DNA from: Rhodospirillales bacterium URHD0017
GTDB taxonomy: Bacteria > Pseudomonadota > Alphaproteobacteria > Reyranellales > Reyranellaceae
Direction of reading: 5' to 3'
Assembly: GCA_900110395.1 (NCBI GenBank)
Contig: FODP01000039.1
Coordinates: 1-35,812, forward strand
Length of the DNA: 35,812 nucleotides
Shown: positions 7,409 to 14,730 of the stretch, piece by piece
Position numbering within the stretch: the stretch's first letter is position 1
Layout: each line of letters opens with the position of its first letter
The notes under the pieces: model-generated
The model's input: only the letters and a program-made list of their open reading frames with translations
The model's database searches: none
Told to the model about the DNA's origin: nothing
Translations under genes and position numbers: made by a program

Positions 7409-8275
7409 ATGCCCTTGTCCCCGGAAGCCCTGGACGGACTGCGCATGTGCCTGCGGCCCGAATATGCCGATTTGCCGCGCGAACACCTCGAGCAGGTCGT
7501 CGCCTCGTCGGTGGGCGAGATGTCCTCGGCGGTCACCGAAGACTTCTTGAAGACGCTGCGCTCGGTGGGAGCGGCGGTGGCGCCCACCTTGCAACGCGCC
7601 GCCCCCTCGATCGTGCAGGGCGCCACGACCGGAGCGTCGGTCGGCGGCCCCTGGGGAGCGCTGATCGGCGCGGGCGCCGGCGTCGCGTCGTCGGCTCTCG
7701 GAGGCACGAAGCCCGCCCCTTCCGCCGCGCCCCGCGCGGCGCCGGCACAAGCGCCAGGACCTGCACCGTCGCAAGTCGCTGCGCCATCGCAGCCCCCTGC
7801 GCCCGCGCCGGCCGCGTCTTCGCTGCCCACCGGCCAGTCCGCGGCCGCGACATTCTTCGGCCTGCTGAAAAATCCGGCCGTCCAACAGGCGCTGGTCAGC
7901 CAGGTGTTCGGCGGTTCGGGAACACCACAGGTGACCACCGCGGCCGGCACGACCGTGCCGCGCGGCGCGGTCAACAACCTACTGATGCAACTGCTGGCGA
8001 ATGCCTCCGAGGGCTTGCCCGAGCAGGAGTCGGCCGTGGACGAGAGCTACCTGCAGGACGCCAGCGGCGAGTACCTAACCGATCCCGCCTCCTTCGACCA
8101 GCAGGCCGCCGTCGTCCTGTCACGGCTGCAGTCGGAACGCGCCGTGCCGTTCGTCGTCGATCCCGGCGAGTTCTTCACCCCGATGGGATGGACGCCGGAC
8201 GAGGCCGAGGCGAGCCAGATGGAAGGGTGGCCGCCAGGCATCGACGAGGCCAGCGAGACGGTGCGCTTCTACTGA
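7409..8275 (+). CDS. Unrecognised Ala/Pro/Gly-rich protein, 288 aa
   Basis: I do not recognise the family. The ATG at 7409 is preceded by GGGAGGAA (spacing about 6). The protein has an N-terminal helical segment (1-60), a Gly/Ala-rich hydrophobic stretch (about 70-93, GASVGGPWGALIGAGAGVAS) that could be a membrane or glycine-zipper segment, a Pro/Ala-rich linker (about 97-140) and a helical/acidic C-terminal half ending ASETVRFY. No signal peptide is seen. It opens a block of five genes with tight spacing, 18 bases before the next gene. Its make-up suggests a structural or anchoring part for the large hydrolases encoded downstream; this is inference. Confidence 0.8.
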   Translation: MPLSPEALDGLRMCLRPEYADLPREHLEQVVASSVGEMSSAVTEDFLKTLRSVGAAVAPTLQRAAPSIVQGATTGASVGGPWGALIGAGAGVASSALGGTKPAPSAAPRAAPAQAPGPAPSQVAAPSQPPAPAPAASSLPTGQSAAATFFGLLKNPAVQQALVSQVFGGSGTPQVTTAAGTTVPRGAVNNLLMQLLANASEGLPEQESAVDESYLQDASGEYLTDPASFDQQAAVVLSRLQSERAVPFVVDPGEFFTPMGWTPDEAEASQMEGWPPGIDEASETVRFY

Positions 8276-8293
8276 TGGAGAGAGGCGAGGATC

Positions 8294-8896
8294 ATGCAGT
8301 CGGAGTCCATGGGAAAGATGCTGCCACGGATTCTCTTCCCCTATGTCCAGCAGTGGGCGGAGCGCTCCGGGATGACGTTGCTGTCGCGGCTGCTGGTCGA
8401 CGAGCAGTTCCGCGGCCTGCTCGAAAAGTACGGCGACGAGGTGATGAGCCGCGTGATGCAGCCAGGCTATCCACCCGGCAACGCGCCTCAACAAGGCAGC
8501 GACCCCGCAGCACCGCCTTGCGCGTCTCCGGGCGCCGCCGACAGTCCGCTGAACGGCAGCAGTCTTGCAAAGCTGCAGGAGCGTGTCCTGGCCATGGAGG
8601 CGCAGGAAACCGTGCTGTCGATCCTGCGCAATCGCATGCGGCCGCTGGCGCTCGCGCTGGGCTGCTGCCCCGAATGCCTGGTGGGCGTCGACGGTTGCCC
8701 GAAGTGCTGGGGCCAGAGCCGGGTCGCCTACTACCCGCCCGACGTCTCGTTGCTGGAGGCGCAGGTGGTCAATCCCCTGGCCGCACGCGGCGTGCCGCTG
8801 CAGCTCGGTGAACTCGATCGAACACGTACGAGTGCACCCGATCGAACGCGTGCAAGGAAGTCCAACGGAGCGAGAAGGAGGACGAGACATGCCTGA
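8294..8896 (+). CDS. Unrecognised protein with a four-cysteine zinc-ribbon-like motif, 200 aa
   Basis: The start at 8294 has a long purine-rich GAGAGAGGCGAGG just upstream. The first 65 residues look helical (ILFPYVQQWAERSG, RLLVDEQFRGLLEKYGDEVM), then a Pro/Ala/Ser linker, a helix (about 95-120) and a compact motif CPECLVGVDGCPKCWGQ (about 128-144), i.e. CX2C-X6-CX2C, which could bind one zinc. The C-terminus is Arg-rich. The 3' end overlaps the next gene by 8 bases, so translation is probably coupled. The zinc knuckle could serve protein-protein contact; no enzyme signature is visible. Confidence 0.78.
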   Translation: MQSESMGKMLPRILFPYVQQWAERSGMTLLSRLLVDEQFRGLLEKYGDEVMSRVMQPGYPPGNAPQQGSDPAAPPCASPGAADSPLNGSSLAKLQERVLAMEAQETVLSILRNRMRPLALALGCCPECLVGVDGCPKCWGQSRVAYYPPDVSLLEAQVVNPLAARGVPLQLGELDRTRTSAPDRTRARKSNGARRRTRHA

Positions 8897-9716
8897 AGAA
8901 ATGATCGTTGAGAGCTGGGGCGCCGAGGCCGACGAAGCCGATGAAGCCTGGGAGTCCGATGATGCCTTCGATGAGGCCGACGACAGCGTGGAAGATCTCG
9001 GCGAGAGGACGCAACAGCGCCGGCGCCGTCGCTACGGCCGGTATCGTCCCGGCCGCGGCGTGCGCGGAATGACCATGCGCGATGCCGACGGCCGGGCGCG
9101 CAATGTCGCCTTCCCGGCGAGGCTCGCCACGACCGCCGAGACCAATCGCGGCCTCGCCGGCCAGGAGGTGGCGCGACGCGCCCTGGAAGAGCGCCTCAAC
9201 CGCCTGGAGACACGGAACCGCGCGCAGCTGAAGAACGGCAGCGCGATCTCCGGCATCGTGACCTTGCTGCTCGGCGGCGGGCTCACCGCCTTCAGCCTTT
9301 TCAAGGCACAGCAAGCGACAACAGGGTCCGATTCCCTGCTCAACAAGTGGTCCGAGCAGAGCACGGCGCAGATGGCGACCCTGTCGTCGGTTTCGCAGCT
9401 TGCCGCAACAGGCGCCAAGATGCTGGTCACCGGCCAGTACCACCGCAGCGGCATAGGCATCGCTGCCGATGCCTTCGCGGCCGTCCAGATCGCGGGCTTC
9501 ACGGTGGCTTCGTTCACGCCGTCCTCGTCGGTGTCCAGACACACCGTGGTGTCCGATGAGGACGGACGCGCCCGGGTGGCAGCGAGCCCTGGTGCCGCCG
9601 ATGGCGATCTCGTCTACGACATGAAGGCCCAGAAGTGGTTCGTGCTCTCCAGGGATTTCGTCAGCAACAGGTTGACGGCTGTTCCCCAACCGTCGAACGG
9701 GGCGTTGGTGGCATAG
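8889..9716 (+). CDS. Unrecognised protein with acidic and Arg-rich N-terminus and one hydrophobic helix, 275 aa
   Basis: The frame is open further upstream, but ATG 8889 is chosen because AAGGAGG lies about 8 bases before it and it overlaps the preceding gene by 8 bases. The N-terminus is very acidic (EADEADEAWESDDAFDEADD, residues about 14-33), followed by an Arg-rich patch (RRRRRYGRYRPGRG). A charged helix (about 90-115) leads into a single hydrophobic segment (ISGIVTLLLGGGLTAFSLF, about 120-138), and the rest is Ser/Ala/Thr-rich with a C-terminal part that may fold as a small beta domain. It could be a membrane-linked organiser for the hydrolases, but the family is unknown to me. Confidence 0.8.
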   Translation: MPEEMIVESWGAEADEADEAWESDDAFDEADDSVEDLGERTQQRRRRRYGRYRPGRGVRGMTMRDADGRARNVAFPARLATTAETNRGLAGQEVARRALEERLNRLETRNRAQLKNGSAISGIVTLLLGGGLTAFSLFKAQQATTGSDSLLNKWSEQSTAQMATLSSVSQLAATGAKMLVTGQYHRSGIGIAADAFAAVQIAGFTVASFTPSSSVSRHTVVSDEDGRARVAASPGAADGDLVYDMKAQKWFVLSRDFVSNRLTAVPQPSNGALVA

Positions 9717-9794
9717 GGAACCGCAAGCTACCCGAATCTCTTGCGCCATCGGGGCAGGCCGCATCGATGGCGCTCGCGGGGGATCGTTCGTCCG

Positions 9795-12700
9795 ATGAGC
9801 ACCAGCACGACCGAGCGCCTGTTCGCGACCACCAACCTCGATCCCGCGCTGGCCGAGGCGGTCGAGGCCGCGCCGGCCGACATGATGCTGGAAGGCATCA
9901 TCCGCCTGGAAGATCCGTCGCAGGTGCCGCCGGACTTCCGGGTTGTGTCGCGCTTCCACCGCATCTGCACCGGCCGCTTCGCCGCGTCGCTGACCTGGAC
10001 GATCCGCCAGCATCCCAACGTCATCAGCTTCAAGGCGAGCCGCCCGCTCGGCCTTCACGACGACGGCGTGCGCAGCGCCGTTCCGTTCGGCATCCAAAGC
10101 TTAAGAAGAGCGAGCACCGAGCCCCTGCCCTTCAAGGGTCGCGGCTGCATCGTCGCGGCCTTAGATTTCGGACTCGACTTCGCCCATCCCAACTTCCTCA
10201 ATCCCGACGGCACGACGCGGCTGCTGGCCTTCTGGGACCAGGGCGCCGCCTACGATGCGGCGCATCCCAACCGGTTCGGCTATGGACGTCAGTACACGCC
10301 CGCCGAGATCAACGCGGCCCTGGCGGCACCCGATCCGTATCGGGCGCTGGGCTACGGCCCGCAACCGAGCGACAGCGGCAGGGGCAGCCACGGGACCCAC
10401 ACCCTGGACATCGCCGCCGGCAACGGACGGGCCGCCGGTTCGCGCCCGGGTGCTGCCTGCGAGGCCAGGTTGATCTTCGTCCACCTGTCGACGCGCCGCC
10501 TCGGCACGTCAGAGAACCTGGGAGACTCAGTGCGCCTCCTGGAGGCACTGGACTGGGTCAATGAGACGGCCCACGGCCGTCCGTGGGTCGTGAACCTGTC
10601 GGTCGGCAGCACCGCCGGCAGCCACGATGGCACGAGCCTGGTCGAACAGGGCATGCACGAGCTGCTGCGCGCCCGTGACGGAGGCGCGATCTGCCAATCG
10701 GGCGGCAACTATCGCTCGGCCGATCTCGCGGTGCACGGCCGCCTGGAAGACGGCGAACATCGCGACGTCAGCTGGATCATCGACGCGGCGGACACGACAC
10801 CGAACGGGCTCGACGCCTGGTATTCCGGCAAGGACCGTTTCATCGTCGAGCTGCGCCCGCCGGAGGGCACGGATGTTCTCCGGGTCAGGCTGGGCGAGGT
10901 GGCGGAGATCACGAACGGCGGCGCCCTGGTAGGCCGCATCTATCACCGCAAGAACGATCCCAACAACGGCGACAACCACGTCGAGATCTTCCTTTACGCC
11001 AACGCCCCGCCCGGCACCTGGACGCTGCGCCTCACCGGCGACTATGTGATCAACGGCCGATATCACGCCTGGATCGAAAGGGACCTGGCGAAGCCCGGCG
11101 CCCAGTCGAGGTTCGACCCCGGCATCGCCTCGCAGGCTTACACGCTCGGCACCATTGCGACGTCGCCGCTGGTCATCACGGTGGGGGCCTACGACGGCCA
11201 TGCGGGAGACGCGCCGGTCGCGCCGTTCAGCAGCTGCGGTCCCACGCGCGACGAGCGGCGCGACAAGCCCGAGCTGCTGGCGCCGGGCGTGGACGTGCTG
11301 GCCGCCCGATCGATCCCGCGCGGCGCCGTGCGGCAGGAAGGCCTGCTGGTCGAACGCTCCGGCACCTCGATGGCGGCCCCCCACGTCACCGGAGTCGTGG
11401 CGGCCCTGTTCGAGGCGGCCGGCGGTCGCCCGGTCTCCATCGACGTCATTCGCGACTGCCTGAAGCGCAGCGCGACGCCGCACCTTCGGGGCGACGATGG
11501 CGACTGCTGCGCCTGGGGACGCCTCGACGCAGCGGCGGCCCTCCGGGCAATGCTGACGTGGGCGAAGCCGGAACCTGCCGAGGCGACGCAGTGGATCAGC
11601 TCTGCCGAGTTCGCCAGCGCCGAGGTGTCCACCATCGAGGAGGCGCAGATGGTTGATGTTCGCATTGTCGTCGTCGACGAAAAGGGTCAGGCGCTGGTCA
11701 ACGGACGCTATGTCGCCACTCAGGGAACGACTCGCGAGGCCGGCACCTTCGCCGCAGGCGGCAATGGCCTGGCCGTGCTGAAGTCGATCGACCCGGCACA
11801 ACCCTTCGTGTTCGAGGTGGGCGACCGCGCCTGCGCGATCCACTCCGGCGCCTATATCGATCCTGACGACAGCGCCATCGAGTACGGCGGCACATGGTTC
11901 GACTGGACGCTGGTGCGCGACGACGATCAGCCGGATGCCAAGTTTTGGCCGCACTATCGACGAGAGCTGGACCTTGCCGCCGGCATCGACCTCGCCCAGA
12001 CCGCGAAGGGACGGCGCGTCGACCGGTTCCTGCAGCACGAACACCTCGTGCGCCGCCCGCTGCGGCTCACGAAGGCGGCGCGCGCCGGAACCGAAAGCAT
12101 ACGGCTGGTCGCCCATCCGACGCGCCTGCGCGCCGGCCCGTTGTTGCGCTACGCCGACCATGAGCGCGCGGTGGTCTGGCTCGAGACGGTGACGCCGGCG
12201 ATGGTCCGCATGACGTGCAAGGCCGCGAGCGGTGGTTCCCCCTCTCCTCATTGCGCCTCGACGGTCCGCGTCGGCGGACGCTACTTCGCGGCTGTCGAGA
12301 TCATCGGCCTGCAGCCGGAGACCTTCTACAGCTACACGCTGGAGCTCGCGCCGCTGCCAGGGTCGGGAGCCATTCCAATGGCGTCCCAGGCGATCAACGA
12401 CGTCTTTCCCGCGCTCACCGGTCCCGTCGTGGCGGCCACCAAAGCACAGCTGAAGCCGGTGTCGCTCGACGACAGCGAGTGGTTGGCCTTTCGCACCTTG
12501 CGTCGGACGTACGAGCGGCGCCTGCGTTTCGCGACGGGCTCGTGCCGCTGGTATCCGGGCGATCTCAGCGGCGGCAAGGACTGGGGTCCCGACATGATGG
12601 TCGGCCTCGGACGCTGGCTGATCGCCAACCGCAACAGCCGGCAGAAGTGGCCCGATTTCCTCTTCCTGAGCGGCGATCAGATCTACGCCGACGAAATCGG

Positions 12701-14672
12701 CGACGACCATGGCGCGATGCTGGTCCAGGGCCGCTTCGGCGCGCGCGTTCCCGGTCCGATCGATGCCGCACCCGATGTGCGCAACAAGCTGGTCGACGGC
12801 GCGTGGGCCGGGCGGTTCGCCCACCGCTTCAAGGCGTACCGCGAGCCCGACAAGGCGCTTCTCGACCGCGTCAAAGCGGACTTCAAGAAACTGGGCGAGC
12901 TCGATCGGAGATTTCCGGAGATCAGGGATTTCTACCTTCGCTACGCCAAGTCCGCGTTGACCGAAAAGGAAGAGCGCGAGCTGTCCTACCTGCTCATGCG
13001 CATGCTGGTCTTCTCGCTGGGCGGCAAGATCACGGACCAGAAGGTCTACGACGAGGCGCGCGGGCTTTTGCACACGGTGGAGACGCTGAACCTCAGGAGC
13101 GGCTCCTATCGCGCTTTCCTGCCTCACTGGACGGCAGGTTCCGATGCCGGCCTCAGCCGCAATCCGATGGTGCGCCGCTTCCTCGCGCACAACTTCCTGC
13201 TCTGGGACCTGCCGATCTTCGAAGCCCTGCTGCCCCGGGTCATCGACAGCTCGAACATGGCCTTCGTGCAGCCGACCTTTCGCGGCCACTCTCCCGCCGG
13301 GGAGGGCCGCCACGCCGGCGACTTCGCCGAGTACGCCTACATGCACGAGCGTGCCTGGGCGGGCTCGCCCGAGGTTCGCCAGCTGTTGTCGCATATCCCG
13401 ACATTCATGATGCTCGACGATCACGAGGTGACCGACGACTGGAACTTCGGCGTCTCCTGGGTGCGCATGCTGCACAACAGCAAGGATGCCTTCCGGCTAT
13501 GGCCCAAGACCCTGACGGACGGCCTCGTGGCGTACTGGATGTACCAGGGATGGTGCAACAAGGCGCCCTCGCAATGGCGCAGCGACGATCCCCGGGTCAA
13601 GTCGCTCCTCGATGCGCAGCGGACCGGTCGCGATGCGTTGCCGGACTTGCGCCGGTCCATTCATGCCGCCTGTTTCATGCAGGTACCGTCGAGTGCCGAG
13701 AACGCGACGTTCCAGACCGGGCTTGGCCTCGACTGGCACTACCAGCTGCCGTTCGATCCGCCCTTCCTGGTGCCGGATTGCCGGACCCGGAAGTTCATGG
13801 TCAGCACGGACGAAAACCTGCGGGCCATCGACCAGGACGATCCTAAAAAGCGTCCTTTGTCGCAAACCATCGACTCGACCCAACTCGAGTGGATGCGGCG
13901 GGTCCTGGTGAAACCAGGCGGGCCAAGCGTGGCGTTCCTCGGGCTGTCGACGCCGTTCCTCATCCAGGACAAGGTCATGGGGATCATGACCCGGCCGGAG
14001 ACGACTGCGCAGGCCTGGGATCAGGCCCGCCGCGCGGCGTTGGGCCTGCCCGAACTGCCGGCTCTCATCTCGGCCGCGGCCAGCACGACGCTTCTCACCT
14101 CGGCTTCCAACGCGCTGCTGCGCATCTTCCGCAGGGCCAAAGACCTCGAGCATATGATCCGTGACAGGAGCTGGCGCGATCTGTGGGACGTCGTCGCGGC
14201 CATGCGGCAGGCCGGCAGTCGGACCAAGACGCTCGTCCTGGTGTCGGGCGATGTGCACCACAACTACTGCATGACGGCCAATCTCGCCGAGCGGGGGCGG
14301 CCGCAGCCCGAACTGCTGCAGGTCACCTGCTCGGGCTTCCAGACGACGATCCGGTCTTCGTTCGACAAATGGCTGGCCCAGCAGTTGGGCAACCAGTCGT
14401 TCAACATCGGCAAGCGCCGCCTGGTCCCCGGCTTCATGTTCAAGCGGGGAACGAACACGCCTGCCCTCGCTCTCTTCCAGAACGCCGCGGCCCTCGTCGA
14501 GGTCTCGATGGCGCCGGAGGTCAACGTGCAAGTGACATACCTCTCGGGCGCCGACGAGTACGTCCATCTGTACACGTCGGGGGCGGCGTACCTGAGGGAT
14601 GGCGAGCCCATCGACTCGCCGTGGCAGAAGGGCCGGCCACGTCTCGTCGTGCAAGGCGACCGCGCCGGCTGA
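9795..14672 (+). CDS. Fusion of subtilisin-like S8 protease and PhoD-like phosphoesterase, 1625 aa
   Basis: Start ATG 9795 (MSTSTTERL) has GGGGGA upstream; a further 18 in-frame codons upstream look non-coding. Residues about 110-600 are a peptidase S8 domain with Asp124 (VAALDFGLDF), His199 (GSHGTH), oxyanion Asn305 (QSGGNY) and Ser525 (SGTSMAAPHVTG), all intact. A linker with a small beta-rich domain follows (about 610-760). Residues about 770-880 resemble the Ig-like N-domain of PhoD enzymes, then a PhoD-type metallophosphoesterase with SGDQIYADE (Asp961, Asp966), MLDDHEVTDDW (Asp1208, Asp1209, His1210) and SGDVHHNY (Asp1486, His1488). No classical signal peptide is seen. It is 78 bases after the preceding gene. 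The subtilase could process partners or targets and the phosphoesterase could cleave phosphodiesters; substrates are unknown. Such a fusion is unusual. Confidence 0.93.
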   Translation: MSTSTTERLFATTNLDPALAEAVEAAPADMMLEGIIRLEDPSQVPPDFRVVSRFHRICTGRFAASLTWTIRQHPNVISFKASRPLGLHDDGVRSAVPFGIQSLRRASTEPLPFKGRGCIVAALDFGLDFAHPNFLNPDGTTRLLAFWDQGAAYDAAHPNRFGYGRQYTPAEINAALAAPDPYRALGYGPQPSDSGRGSHGTHTLDIAAGNGRAAGSRPGAACEARLIFVHLSTRRLGTSENLGDSVRLLEALDWVNETAHGRPWVVNLSVGSTAGSHDGTSLVEQGMHELLRARDGGAICQSGGNYRSADLAVHGRLEDGEHRDVSWIIDAADTTPNGLDAWYSGKDRFIVELRPPEGTDVLRVRLGEVAEITNGGALVGRIYHRKNDPNNGDNHVEIFLYANAPPGTWTLRLTGDYVINGRYHAWIERDLAKPGAQSRFDPGIASQAYTLGTIATSPLVITVGAYDGHAGDAPVAPFSSCGPTRDERRDKPELLAPGVDVLAARSIPRGAVRQEGLLVERSGTSMAAPHVTGVVAALFEAAGGRPVSIDVIRDCLKRSATPHLRGDDGDCCAWGRLDAAAALRAMLTWAKPEPAEATQWISSAEFASAEVSTIEEAQMVDVRIVVVDEKGQALVNGRYVATQGTTREAGTFAAGGNGLAVLKSIDPAQPFVFEVGDRACAIHSGAYIDPDDSAIEYGGTWFDWTLVRDDDQPDAKFWPHYRRELDLAAGIDLAQTAKGRRVDRFLQHEHLVRRPLRLTKAARAGTESIRLVAHPTRLRAGPLLRYADHERAVVWLETVTPAMVRMTCKAASGGSPSPHCASTVRVGGRYFAAVEIIGLQPETFYSYTLELAPLPGSGAIPMASQAINDVFPALTGPVVAATKAQLKPVSLDDSEWLAFRTLRRTYERRLRFATGSCRWYPGDLSGGKDWGPDMMVGLGRWLIANRNSRQKWPDFLFLSGDQIYADEIGDDHGAMLVQGRFGARVPGPIDAAPDVRNKLVDGAWAGRFAHRFKAYREPDKALLDRVKADFKKLGELDRRFPEIRDFYLRYAKSALTEKEERELSYLLMRMLVFSLGGKITDQKVYDEARGLLHTVETLNLRSGSYRAFLPHWTAGSDAGLSRNPMVRRFLAHNFLLWDLPIFEALLPRVIDSSNMAFVQPTFRGHSPAGEGRHAGDFAEYAYMHERAWAGSPEVRQLLSHIPTFMMLDDHEVTDDWNFGVSWVRMLHNSKDAFRLWPKTLTDGLVAYWMYQGWCNKAPSQWRSDDPRVKSLLDAQRTGRDALPDLRRSIHAACFMQVPSSAENATFQTGLGLDWHYQLPFDPPFLVPDCRTRKFMVSTDENLRAIDQDDPKKRPLSQTIDSTQLEWMRRVLVKPGGPSVAFLGLSTPFLIQDKVMGIMTRPETTAQAWDQARRAALGLPELPALISAAASTTLLTSASNALLRIFRRAKDLEHMIRDRSWRDLWDVVAAMRQAGSRTKTLVLVSGDVHHNYCMTANLAERGRPQPELLQVTCSGFQTTIRSSFDKWLAQQLGNQSFNIGKRRLVPGFMFKRGTNTPALALFQNAAALVEVSMAPEVNVQVTYLSGADEYVHLYTSGAAYLRDGEPIDSPWQKGRPRLVVQGDRAG

Positions 14673-14730
14673 CAAACGTCGCGCCGCTCGCCCAGCGGGA
14701 CCGAGCGCTTGCGAGGGAAGAGGTGACGTC

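Noticed and set aside
8769..10097. A 442-codon minus-strand frame across three plus-strand genes
   Set aside because: His/Arg/Ala-rich shadow of the GC-rich coding strand; the plus-strand genes have ribosome-binding sites and coherent starts.
10527..13475. A 982-codon open frame on the minus strand opposite the S8-PhoD gene
   Set aside because: It is a product of high GC content and strong codon bias in the plus-strand gene; its residues show no domain, and the plus-strand frame has all catalytic motifs.
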